Origin: Gracilariopsis chorda
Taxonomy: Eukaryota > Rhodophyta > Florideophyceae > Gracilariales > Gracilariaceae
Length of the DNA stretch: 64,000 bases
Assembly (NCBI GenBank): GCA_003194525.1
Contig: NBIV01000279.1
Location: forward strand, 1 to 64,000
Direction: 5' to 3'
How positions within the stretch are numbered: the stretch's first letter is position 1; the number at the start of each line of letters is the position of its first letter. The notes beneath the pieces were generated by a model. It was given only the letters and a program-made list of their open reading frames with translations. It was not told the origin of the DNA and did not search any database. This document shows positions 53,880-64,000 of the stretch, one piece after another. The translations under genes and the position numbers were made by a program.

Positions 53880-56800
53880 TTGGGAGAGGCGTCCTCAGAC
53901 AAGAGGCTGTTGGCGCCCGAGGCGTCCTCGCCTCGCTCCCCGGTGAAAGTCCTCTCGAGTAAAGACAACGCTGACGCGGACTCTGCGCACTTCGGTGTGT
54001 TGCGTCGCCCGTGGATACGGAGTAAAAAGCCCCGGATTCCCGGTAGAGTCTTGGTCTTGGCCAAGCGCAATTACAAGGTCTATGCCGACCTTGGCCTTGA
54101 TCCCCAGTTTATGGTGAGGTTTCTCACCGTCCTGGATACAGGTGCAATCCCCAACTTTGTTGTGGAATCATTGTTACCCCCGCTTGTGCGGTCTCGTATC
54201 CGCTCTGACGCGGTCCCCGACATTTCGGATGCGAACAACAATCCGTTACAAACGGTGGGCACAGTGGACCTCGTCGTGAGACTTGGTACCTCTGTGGTGA
54301 AGTTGGACTTCATCGTTTGCCGTTCATTGGCAGCACCAGTCATACTGGGATGTGATTATTGCGACAGATTTGTCGACGCAATCAGGCCCCGCCTCAGGCG
54401 TGTAGAACTTGACGACGGATCGTCGGTTCCGATTGTTCGCCGCCCGCTAAAGCGGTCCTCTCGGAAACAAGCTCTGCTCCCTGCTGCGCAGGAACCACCG
54501 CCCACGTCCCGCGAGTCCACCAAGCTCCGCGTCGCTGCCTCGGTTTCTATACCGGCTGAGTACCAAGTCTGGGTGCAGGTAAATTCCCGTCAACACGTTC
54601 TTCGGGTTATACATCCCCTCGCCTCGTTGTACGAGAAATCCCAGCTGGCGCTGGCTAATGGAATTGTCTCCATTTCCCCGGATGTTCCTTTCCGGATATT
54701 GGTTGCCAACCTTGGCAAACACCCCCAGTATCTGGTGAAACACCAAGTAATTGGGAGTGTAACTCCCCATCCTATGGGAATGCTGCCAACGAAGATGACA
54801 GCCGCCGATGTGCTCGGAGTTACCACCTCTTCTGAGGAGTTCGCCCGGCCGTCCGAAGACGTCAAGTCTAAGGACGGGGAGGAAACCGCTACTTCAGCGT
54901 CGAACACACCAAGTAACTCGGAATTGCGAACCACACCTGTTCCACAGGACAATGCTCCATCGAGCAACGACCGGATTGATCCGGAAAAGGCACTTGAAGC
55001 GCTGGACTTCAGCCACGTGCCAGAGTCGCACCGCGACAAACTCCGTACCATGTTACGGGAATTCACCACAATGTGGGATGGCTCGCTTGGCGAGATTAAC
55101 GCAACGGAACACAGGATCGATTTAATGCCCGGTGTGCGACCGGTTGCACAACCCCCTTACAGGGCAGGTCCGAAAGCTCGGGAAGAGGAGCAGTCCCAAG
55201 TGGCCAAGATGCTCCGCGCAGGTGTGATTGAGCCCGATCAATCACCCTGGGCATCCCCAGTTGTACTGGCTTTGAAGGCCGACGGAACCTGGAGGTTCTG
55301 TGTCGACTAGCGCCGGCTCAATGCCGTGACTATTAGGGACACGTATCCTATCCCTCGTATGGACGAGTGTATTGACTCCCTCGGAGACGCCACCGTTTTC
55401 ACGGCTCTCGATGCACCGCATTCACCTGCCACGCAGGAACGTACCGCTTCAAGCGGATGCCATTTGGGTTAACCAACGCCCCCGCCACCTTTCAGCGTGC
55501 AGTAGATATTCTACTCAACCGTTTTAAGTGGCGGAGTTGTCTGGTCTACCTTGATGATATTATCATCTTCTCCAACTCGTTAGACGACCATCTCACTCAC
55601 GTCCGAGGCGTGCTGACCGTACTCCGCAATGCGGGAATTACCCTCCAGTTGAGGAAATGCGAGTTCTTCACAGATACTGTAAAGTATCTGGGTCACATTA
55701 TCCGTCCTGGACGGTTAGCGATCGAGAAAGCTCGAGTCAAATCCCTCGTTGAGGCGAAAGAGCCCCGTAATCAAATGGAACTGCGCTCCTTTTTGGGGCT
55801 GTTCAACGTCTATCGACGGTTTATCCCGAACTTTTCGGATACTGCCGCGCCCCTGAACGCGTTGTTGTGAAAGGGGAACCCCCCAACACTGGGAAAATTT
55901 ACGCCCGAGAAATCAGAAGCCTTTAACTCCTTGAAGGAGTCTGTCACATCAGCACCAATCCTACATCTCCCAAAACTTGGGTTGCCATACTCCGTAGATA
56001 CGGACTCGAGCGACTACCAAGTCGGGTGTGCTCTTTTTCAAAACACCCCCGAGGGGTAACGACACCCAATTGGTTATTGGTCGCGCTCGCTCAATTTTCA
56101 TGAGTGGAACTACTCCGTATCAGAGAAAGAGTGGGTCGCCGTCGCATGGGCGATGACCACTCTGCGCCCCTACCTTATGGGAGTTCACTTCACCGTGTAC
56201 ACGGATCATTCCTCATTGAGGTGGTTAATGAAAATCTCCGACCCGTCGGGACGCTTCATGCGCTGGACACTCCGCCTCGCGGAATATGACTTTCAAGTCA
56301 TTTATAAAAAGGGCGCGCAGAACACCCAAGCCGACGCCCTGTCGCGTTTACCCACAAGTGGAGAAGCACTCCCAACGGAGGATGATGAAGTCCCATGTTT
56401 CATTGCCATAAACCCGGATGATCCGGAATGTGCCATCGAGGCTGGGCCAGAAAACTGGGACGAGGATGCTGACTTTAACGAACTACTCGCATCGCGAGAT
56501 GAATCTGAGAACCCGTTATCGGGAAACTTTGTACCGGTATCACCGGAAGAAATGATCCGAGAACAATTCGGCGACCCATTCTGTACGAGGGTTCGTGCCC
56601 GTATCAACGGTGGTGAAGATATCTCTTTCGGGGTAAACGACAAAGGCTACCTCGTAAGGAAGGTCGAAGCCCGCCCACAGATTTTGGTACCTCATTCCCT
56701 CCAGTCGCGGGTGTTACATCTATCACACTACGCCCCCATTGGAGGTCACCCAGGTGGGAGGAAACTCTACCTAACTCTGCGAAGAGATTTCTATTGGCCC

Positions 56801-59431
56801 ACCATGGTGGTGGATTGCTACGCAACCGTGCGGTTTTGTAGCAAATGCGCGAAGAATCGCGTGAAACTCCGCAAAAATGCAAAGAAGATGAAACTATTCC
56901 CCGCAAGGGCGCCGCTCGAGTTTACCGCGATCGATATTCTCGGACCATTACTCACCACGAAACGTGGAAACAAGTTTCTACTTGTCATTACCGACCGCTT
57001 TTCTAAGCTGGTACGGACTGTCGCTCTTCGGAGGATAACCGCTCTCACGGTGGCCCAGGCTCTGGTGACGCACTGGATTTTTGTCTACGGTCCCCCTGTG
57101 GAGGTGCTCTCCGATAACGGGAAACAGTTCGTGAGCAAGTTCTTCCAGGATGTTTGTCGCATCCTGGATGTCAAGAACTTGTTCACGACTACCTACCACC
57201 CCCAGTGTAATGGGCAACTTGAACGGTTTAACCGGACGTTACTCGCGGCGTTACGTTCCTACGTCGCTGACCACCCAACGAATTGGGATCTCTACGCTGA
57301 TGCGGTAACCTACGCGTACAATACGCAGGTACACCGGACTACCGGAGTTTCGCCATTCGAGTTGGTTCTATCTAGAACACCCCCGTTTTTGGCGCTGGAA
57401 ACCCAAGCTACCTTGGACAATTTCCCATCTGTGGGTATCTACCGGCAGCAATGGAAGCAATGGCTTTCCACGCTGGTCCCCGCTGCGCGGAAGTCTATGG
57501 CACGGGCCCAAGCCGCTTACAAGCGTGATTTTGATGCTCGCTTGCGAGGGAAACCGTCCCCGATTCGGGCGAATAACTACGTTTTCATCAGGAAGGAGTA
57601 CTACAAACCGGAACGGGAGAAGCGCCATAAACTCTCGCCTGTGGCGGATGGACCATTCAAGGTCATCTCTGTGAACACCGACACTGTCGTGGTAGAGATG
57701 GGCGACACGTACGAACGGATTTCCCGTGATCGTGTTGTCCTTGCCCCTCCTCCCTCGTCAGAGGTAGTCCTGGATCCAGGCAACCCCGTTTCTACGAACT
57801 CTGCAACACCGGAACCATCCGGGAGTACTAGGCCTACGGTACTACCACACCCCAGCCGGGGACTCTCAGACCTACCGAACCTGTCGGACTCACCGGCTCA
57901 GCCGGGTAATTCGGGGCTCTCAGCGCCCGCCTCTACCACGCCCGCCCCCTTGGCGCGAATTTACACCCGCCAGGCGGGGAACGTTCTCCCTTATCCCGCC
58001 GCTCAGTCTAAGGAGGGGGAGGAGAACACTCTTTTTCGAGGAACGATATCGCCGTCGCAACGGGAAACACGGAACATACGGAACACTGACCCTGAAGCAC
58101 GGAGTATGTCACACGACACTAATCCCCCGTTCTCGGGCAGTGCTGCGCAACAACAACCAGACGCGCAGGCGCCGCAAAAGCGGCAATTATACCGTACTAC
58201 ACGGGAATTTGAAGCGCAACTACCGCACACCCTGGTCAGGGAAGGATCCCCAATATGGGAGTATGGTGACGATCGCCCCCAATCCCCTGAGCATAGCGAT
58301 GCATCGAAGCTGCCATTTGCGGAAGCCCCCGCAGAAGCGGTCCAATTAGGTCCAGCAGACCCGCGTCCCGTGGAGAAAAGGCGCCCAGATACGCCAGCGC
58401 CGCTGGGAAATACCCACACCCCTCTTAGGGGAAAAGGCGGCCGAGCCGCAGTCGAAGCTTCAGGCCCTGGCGCGCAAGCGCCGGAAACGCCTCCCGTCGT
58501 CGACGGAATCGAAGCCACCACTCCGGGGTATAATTTGCGCCAACTTCCGCAACGCTGCGGCGAAGAACCGAGGAACTCGGGAAAAATGCGCGCCATCGCA
58601 CGCTCGAAACCGGTCGTACCGGACGCTGCCCCTCCTCATGGAGACAGTGCACTGCGCTTAGCGGCAAGGCCCCTGAAAAGGGTGTCATCGGCAACTGCCC
58701 GGCACCCCCCAAAGGGGAATTTCAACCACAATGCCGGTGTACCGGAGTTAGCCTTAGGCCACCCCCGAGTAGCCGGGGACACCACGGCACAGCCGGAACG
58801 TATGGCAGAGAACGCTCGTGACCCCCCAGGGGAGGCGGAACGCTTACCAATCACCGTGTTCAACGGGACCCCACAGGGGATGTCGCAAACGCCGTTCCCC
58901 CATACGTGACAAAGACCCTGCGAGCTCGCGGCTTGCGAAGAAAACCGCACTCGCGGAGTTCAAGTCCCCGGCCGACTGGCAGTTTGCCTGGCCTACCGTG
59001 ATGACGGGAACAACGACGCCCCTCTGGGGAATAACTTGGCGGTGAAGACCATGATGCCAAACACCCTCTTGAGGGATATCCTCCCGCACGAGCAGCGGCC
59101 GCTACCACAGCGCACGGCAACGCTGGAGGTATCGCCGAAAACCCTGCTAAGTGACATTACACTGCACCGCGGGCAACCCTCACAAGGGAATAAAACGACC
59201 ACCCGGCACGGCCGGCAAGTCTACGAACGAAAGTTCGTAGTAGACCGACTTGTCGGACAAACCTGGGACCAGGATGGTATTCTACAATACGGCGTCCACT
59301 GGTACGGGTATGACCCCAGTGGGGATACGTGGGAGCCAATCGAACACCTCCCACGGTCGCAGGTCGTGCGATACCACCGTCAAACGGGAACTGCAGCCCC
59401 AGCTACGCTGGTTAACGCCCAAGTCGGGTAA
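53880..59431 (+). pseudogene. pol of element B: PR-RT-RNH-INT-long tail-chromodomain
   Basis: Domains: protease about 54.11-54.38 kb (LTVLDTGA, VILGCDYCDRFVDA); RT about 55.13-55.87 kb (WRFCVD, MPFGLTNAPATFQRAVDILL, LVYLDDIIIFS); RNase H about 56.0-56.36 kb ([19 protein letters not shown]); integrase about 56.69-57.75 kb with zinc region, AIDILGPL, VLSDNGKQF, NGQLERFN and VADGPFKVISV; a Pro/Arg/Glu-rich tail of about 480 residues; and a chromodomain at about 59.21-59.38 kb (FVVDRLVGQTWDQ, YGYDPSGDTWEP). The tail of A and B varies mostly by substitution. Fossil with several breaks. Confidence 0.92.
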
Positions 59432-59620
59432 CGTTGCCGCGCGAGCGGAGCGCGATAGGAAAGGATAACAAGGCAAGGTCCGTCGAAGACGGGGAACTCA
59501 AACGGGAATCACCGTTCTAAACGGGAAAGTTTATTCAAGGGAGCAGCTAGCTCCCCACACACTATACTACAATAGCTGGCTATGCCAGAAAAGAAGAACC
59601 AGGAAACTGGACTAGAGGTT

Positions 59621-61320
59621 TCACTCACCCCCATCGTATGGGGCGTAACCACCAGCGAGGCGGTAGGCCAACGCGGCCGCCATAGTGGTGACATCCCCCG
59701 ATACCTCGGCAGCGCTCAGACTGGCACCCCAGAGAAAACGTGCGATGATCCCGTTTTCATTTGCCGTCACCCCGCTGGGGATAGAAGGTCCGGTACTTGC
59801 CGCCGAAGGGTCAGCAGCCGGCTCGGCCGGAGATACCCCCTCTGGGAAAGCGTCCGCGCTAGCGCCGGTTTCCTCTACGTCCATCTCCCCGGGTTCTTCC
59901 GGTTCTTTATCGACCATTGGGTCATCCCCGCCATATGCGCGTTAGTAGTCGTCAGAATCGACGTACCCCACCGGGTGGTCTTCTAGCACATGCCGGGGCG
60001 CATCGCAAAGCTCGCACGCCTCCTCGGAGGAAATTTCCCGGAACTCCCAGGGGTCGAAGTAGATAAAATCCCCTGCAAGGGCGGTGTTTCTACCCAGTCC
60101 CGGACCACCGGTGTTACCGCTGCCGCCATCCAGACGACCGCTTTGCTCCAGCCGGACCTCACTCCAGCTAACGCTGTCGATGTACCCAAGTACTTGGAGG
60201 ACCTCTTCATTGTTGGCCTGGCCCCCAAGGGGGGTGCGAAGGTCCAAATTGCAGATCGCTGCACACGCGGTGGAAGGAACCAGAGACGTAACTGGTCGTA
60301 CGCCTCGTTGAGGATATAATCCGCAGCGCTGGCCGCCCAATCCGTAACCACTACGAACCACAACCCCGACCAGGGATCCTGCATGAGCAGCGAACCGAGG
60401 TACGTAAGTACCGGCGGGAGTTCTATGTAGCACCCCCGGCAGGCCTCATGGAAGCGCCACCACTCGGGGAGTGCTACATACCGACCTAGTCGGTGAGGCG
60501 GCGCAATCCGCTCTATCTCCACGTTCTGATACGGGATGAAATACCCGATCCGGAATCGCCAACGCCGCTCATAGCGGATGAAGTTCTGGAGGAAGGTTGA
60601 CCGGTATTGCCGGGAAAGATAGCGGAACTCCCCCCGAATAATCGGTCGCTCCCAACAAAGGGCCTCTTGCCGCGCTGCGGGGAAATTCCTCCAAGCGGGG
60701 GTCTCGAGGCGGGACAGGTTTTCGCCGTACCCAATCTCCCCGCGAGTGCGGAAGTGGCTAATGTGGAAGCCAAACTCCGGTGGGACCGGTACATCGAATG
60801 GAGCCCGGCTCTACCGTTGGTATGCCATGCGCGTCAACGTGGTCTGCACCGCAGCGACGGTCTCGCCCGATTTCCTTCGGAGGTGGTGACGTGGAATTGC
60901 AATCCGGTGAAGCCAATCCCACGATGTGGTGACTGCTCTGGGCAGATCCCCCGGAAGGGTGTCTGAGCCATCGGCATAAGCGGTGACCAATCCCTCATTG
61001 AGGACAGCGACCGGGTGAAACCACGGGGCAAGGCGCAGGCGCGACGCGTGATTCCGATTCATCGGGTTGAGCCCCACCAGGGTGTTGTAGGTTGGCCAGT
61101 TGAACGCCGGAGCGGTTCTGGAGGATCCCACCGAAAGTGGTAGTGCGAAGGGATCGTCAGCTGCAGCAGCCACATTCCCCGGTTGTACCGGATGTTGATC
61201 GCCCTGAGGCAGGGGAACTGACCGGAAGCCGGTGGTGTATTGCCCGAAAGACCTCGGAGGCTGGTTGCTGTTGTTAATGTTGTTGTCGTTGTTCATTTCT
61301 CCCTCTTCGAGGGTGATGGT
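59621..61320 (-). pseudogene. antisense accessory frame (aORF) of element B, main part
   Basis: It is nearly identical to the antisense frame of A: NWPTYNTLVGLNPMNRNHAS, APWFHPVAV, IAIPRHHLR, IELPPVLTYLGSLLMQDP and NEAYDQ. It ends with DVTTMAAALAYRLAGGYAP. It converges on pol with 189 bp between the two stops. Its 5' end runs into the family-2 LTR at 61,321. Function unknown; no membrane segment seen. Broken. Confidence 0.82.
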
Positions 61321-62191
61321 TGTAGTGCAATGGCCCGTCGAGGGTATGCCGCAATCGGTCTTCATAAGGATTTGATCCGCTCCCGGCTGCCACAACCGTG
61401 GTTATGAATGGTATTAGCTTCACTAGCCCCATTTGGGGGTGTCCCTAGGAAGGGTAGTAATTGTGGCCACGTGTGCCGATATTGGCCCGATGACGGGTGC
61501 GCCGTGGCAAGCTTGCCACGGTTGCACATCTGTACTACAGTAGCCGGCCTTGCCGGGTGGCTAGATATTTCTAGATATTTATTTTAATATGTTGAAGTGC
61601 CGTATATAAGTGGCGGCACTGCCGCCACTGTACGGAGAAGTAAACCTCAAGGAGGAACTGGGCTCTGTTCATCTAGCCGCTTGCGCACGGTCACTAACCC
61701 CTCCCGGGGAATACCGCCGCAACACCGGGTTGAGCAACCTGCCTCCGTCTTTGAGGAGTCCTGAACCGTCGTTACGGCTATTTCTTTATTGTTTCTTTTG
61801 CCTATTATAGGTTTCTTCCGTCATACGGCTTCTGTTTCTCTGCCCTGTTATACAGGTTGGCCCCCATCGTATAGGGATCTGATTTCCCACTCTCGCGAGT
61901 CTGCGCTCCGCAAGTGCGGCTTGTTTGTTGATCATTTGTCCCACAACCGTTGGGCTGGGTACTGTGCTACCACCTCTCGTGGATTCTCCGACGGAGTCGG
62001 CTTGCTTGGCCGGTTCTTACCCTCTGACTGCACGCCCAGTACGGGGTCGCCCGGATTTACACCCGGCTCGTGTCGACCCTATCAGAGGGCTCTCTCGCTG
62101 TGCCGCCTCTCATTGAGAGCAAGCTTGAACACCTTGGTGGTGCTTCCGCGACGCGGCTCGTGTCTGTGCCACGTTCGCAGTTTGCACTACA
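61321..62191 (+). repeat. 5' LTR of element F (family-2 LTR), inversion boundary
   Basis: This LTR is 871 bp, from TGTAGTGCAATGG to TTTGCACTACA, the same length and apparently the same sequence as the minus copy at 47,874-48,744. It contains palindromes such as GTGGCAAGCTTGCCAC. Confidence 0.95.
61603..61628 (+). promoter_or_regulatory. LTR core promoter: TATA box followed by a 9-bp hairpin
   Basis: TATATAAG at 61,603-61,610 is a good TATA box. Immediately after it, GTGGCGGCACTGCCGCCAC (61,610-61,628) is a perfect hairpin with nine-base arms and a one-base centre, at the place where transcription should start. It would therefore lie at or near the 5' end of the element RNA. The same arrangement exists in the minus copy near 48.44-48.46 kb. 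Confidence 0.65.
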
Positions 62192-62194
62192 AAC

Positions 62195-62212
62195 TGGTCT
62201 CCCGACCTAGAA
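62195..62212 (+). other. primer binding site of element F
   Basis: TGGTCTCCCGACCTAGAA lies three bases after the LTR and is identical to the sites of B and C. Confidence 0.87.
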
Positions 62213-62355
62213 CCGGATCTAGTGCCAACATCGTTGGAGTTCGCTTGCCGTGTTGGTGCCCATTCCGCTGGGAGTACCCGTCTTAACGGTTCTTTTCTTT
62301 CGCCCGTCTTGGGAACTGGACTTGGTTGCCAGTGGCCGACTGTGTCGGTGAAGCT

Positions 62356-64000
62356 ATGTCATCCCGTGGTCGGGGTGGCCCTTCGAAGGCTGCTTCGGTC
62401 CCCGGATCATCCGGCTTACCGCGTGGTCTGCCCCCGCTTCCGAGGGATATTCTCGATATCCCTGGAGAGGGCGACCGAAATCCGGCTCCTCGAGGTGCCC
62501 GCTCTGATGCAGGCGCCCCACCCGCTCTTCAACCAGCCTCTCAGCCCGCTGTTGCGGCTACTTCCGCTTTGGCGGCTAACCCTGCTGTCACGGAGGGCGA
62601 GGCAATGTCATCTCGGTCTGACGAGTATACGCTCCGCGACGTGGAGGCACACATGCGAATTCTCCAGAACTCGCACGTGGGCCTACTACAGGAGATGACA
62701 AAAATCCGGCAACGGCTGGCTGAAGCCGAAGCTGGGAATGCTACAGAAGACGTCCGTGTTCTACGGTCTGATGTCAACCAGATTATGGAACACCGACAAG
62801 TGTCGGCTGCCCTGCACGAGCAGGCTGCCGCACGTTTAGACCGCTTGGCGGCCCGTCTTGAGACGGTTGAGCAGACCATCATCGCAGATGCGGTTGCTCC
62901 CGGAGTACCGGTTTCCGAAGGTTCTCGGCACTCACACCGCTCCCGGGACCGCCCGGCAAAGAAGAAGAAGAAGGTCAAGGTGGAATCGGACTCTTCTTCT
63001 TCGTCCTCTTCTGAGGATGAGCCTCATCCAGAGGGTTCTTCTACCGAGTCGTCGGACGCGGAGAACGAACGCTCTCGTCACCGTGCTTCCCGCTCGCGGG
63101 CTACTGAAGTCACGCAGAGTGCTGCGCGAGGCCGTACTAAAGGACGGAGACACCTTGGATTAAAGGAATTGAAGCCGACCAATTTGTTGTATCAAAAGTT
63201 ACTTTCATACCGATACTATCGGCTAGAAGATACCACGCCCCAGAGGACCCCTCGTGGGACGGGTAAGGTCCGAAACCATCTCCGCCAAATGGAGCTCACA
63301 ATGAAGGCCCACAAGTTTTCGGGGGAAGATCCAATCCTTGTGTTGGATTTTCTAAGCCGCTTCGTGGCGGAAGCCGATATCCTTCGGATGAGTGAGGCTC
63401 AGGCCTATATTGCGTTGCCGTATTTTCTTACGGGTCTTGCCGAAGATCAGTTCAATTCGGTGCGGGGCTCTACCCGAGCCTCCGAAGGAGGAGTGACTTG
63501 CTGGCCGGAGGCGGTTCAATATCTGTTGCGTTCCTACGCGACAGGAAACGCCATACAAGGCGCAATACTCGCGCTGCGAGACACGAAGCAAAAAGCCGAC
63601 GAGTCGGAAACTGTCTATTCGACCCGCCTCAATAAGGCTTTCCACCGTTGTGGCAATGTGTTCTCGGCTGCCGAGCGTTGCACCATGTTCGTCGATGGAT
63701 TAACCCGAACCATCGGTGGACTAGTGGCCCGATATCGGGAAAACAATCGCCGGGTTTCTTACCTGGAATTGGTACAGTTTGCCCAAGCAGAGGGAGATGC
63801 AGTTCGTGCCCGAGCTGGGATTGGTTCTCGAACCCGCCGCTTGCTTCATGTAGAAGCGCGGAATGTGCCTCTGCCTCATTCGCGAGGATCAGCCCAGGGG
63901 GGTTATGACAACGTCCACCTGTTACAGGGCGACGAGTCTTTGCCGAACTCGGAATTGCCGTCGACAACGGAACCGTCTGCCACGGATGTGGACCCCGCAT
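62356..64000 (+). CDS. gag of element F, runs off window
   Basis: An open frame from ATG at 62,356 continues without interruption to the window edge (about 548 codons). It opens MSSRGRGGPSKAAS and has a Pro/Ala-rich stretch. A coiled coil of about 80 residues follows (LRDVEAHMRILQNSHVGLLQ, AARLDRLAARLETVEQTI). Next come a Lys run and a Ser/Glu/Asp-rich hinge, then the capsid-like core (GLKELKPTNLLYQKLLSYRYY, FSGEDPILVLDFLSRFVAEA, CWPEAVQYLLRSY) and its C-terminal part (NKAFHRCGNVFSAAERCTMF). The zinc knuckle would lie beyond the edge. It is the same protein as gag of B and C but clearly a distinct family. It probably forms the particle. Confidence 0.92.
   Translation, partial: MSSRGRGGPSKAASVPGSSGLPRGLPPLPRDILDIPGEGDRNPAPRGARSDAGAPPALQPASQPAVAATSALAANPAVTEGEAMSSRSDEYTLRDVEAHMRILQNSHVGLLQEMTKIRQRLAEAEAGNATEDVRVLRSDVNQIMEHRQVSAALHEQAAARLDRLAARLETVEQTIIADAVAPGVPVSEGSRHSHRSRDRPAKKKKKVKVESDSSSSSSSEDEPHPEGSSTESSDAENERSRHRASRSRATEVTQSAARGRTKGRRHLGLKELKPTNLLYQKLLSYRYYRLEDTTPQRTPRGTGKVRNHLRQMELTMKAHKFSGEDPILVLDFLSRFVAEADILRMSEAQAYIALPYFLTGLAEDQFNSVRGSTRASEGGVTCWPEAVQYLLRSYATGNAIQGAILALRDTKQKADESETVYSTRLNKAFHRCGNVFSAAERCTMFVDGLTRTIGGLVARYRENNRRVSYLELVQFAQAEGDAVRARAGIGSRTRRLLHVEARNVPLPHSRGSAQGGYDNVHLLQGDESLPNSELPSTTEPSATDVDPA

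Larger units (their letters stand above)
50759..61320 (+). mobile_element. Ty3/gypsy chromodomain element B (family 1), cut by a family-2 LTR
   Basis: The element has 5' LTR, primer binding site, gag, pol with chromodomain and the convergent antisense frame. At 61,320 the antisense frame is interrupted by a family-2 LTR. Its remaining piece and 3' LTR lie at 46,849-47,873 in opposite orientation. Element B is closely similar to A. Its two LTRs differ at about one base in twenty by eye, a moderately young insertion. Coding parts carry on the order of six to eight breaks. Confidence 0.92.
61321..64000 (+). mobile_element. Ty3/gypsy element F (family 2), right part off window
   Basis: The element shows 5' LTR, primer binding site and an uninterrupted gag frame to the window edge. 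The near identity of the two family-2 LTRs in the window shows recent activity of this family. What is visible looks whole; nothing can be said about the rest. The left LTR is probably a recombinant between this element and the solo family-2 LTR formerly inside B. Confidence 0.9.

Noticed and set aside
61789-62286. Open frame inside the family-2 LTR, repeated in the minus copy (47,842-48,276)
   Set aside because: The match only reflects the near identity of the two LTRs. Composition and position show no coding role.
1-64000. CRISPR arrays, rRNA genes, bacterial operons or riboswitches
   Set aside because: No regular spacer-repeat array, no rRNA sequence and no bacterial gene order were seen.

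Overview
This is eukaryotic nuclear DNA made mostly of transposable elements, with one short island (about 39.8-46.6 kb) of host-derived genes. The one host gene that still reads well, RNase H2 subunit A, has a single predicted intron of 114 bp. A Tra1/TRRAP fragment resembles, as far as I remember those proteins, the plant versions. Together with chromodomain Ty3/gypsy elements, Helitrons and a hAT transposase, this fits an intron-poor alga (a red alga would fit well), but the window does not prove the organism.

Layout. 1-9,394: Ty3/gypsy element A (family 1), left end outside the window. 9.5-10.7 kb: Helitron helicase fragment (minus). 11,685-12,840: solo LTR of family 3 with a perfect 5-bp target-site duplication (TSD) and a hexamer microsatellite. 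13.6-19.7 kb: a decayed Helitron (plus) with repeat-rich N-terminus, Rep and helicase regions. 21.7-38.7 kb: an old Ty3/gypsy element D (minus), into which element C (family 3, 23,896-35,592, minus, TSD AGGTG) was inserted. 39.8-46.6 kb: host island with Tra1 fragments, an MPPED-type phosphoesterase pseudogene, RNASEH2A and unassigned frames. 46.6-64 kb: a stack of a hAT transposase remnant, family-1 element B, two nearly identical family-2 LTRs, an integrase fragment G, and element F, which runs off the right edge.

Three results matter most. (1) Families 1 and 3 carry, downstream of pol and on the opposite strand, a long frame whose protein is conserved between families although the DNA is not. 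It begins just inside the 3' LTR, so it is probably expressed from an antisense LTR promoter. I do not recognise the protein. (2) The 12.6-kb block 48,745-61,320 is flipped relative to its flanks between two inverted family-2 LTRs. The evidence is the matching TSD of element B (GTGTA and its complement TACAC) and a hAT reading frame that continues across it; this is either a real inversion or an assembly error. (3) Elements A, B and F are packed with short perfect hairpins in both coding and LTR DNA, unlike the host island.

Four lineages share the same primer binding site, which fits tRNA-Tyr. Relative age, from LTR differences judged by eye and from nesting: D is oldest, then C, then B, with F and the family-2 LTRs youngest.
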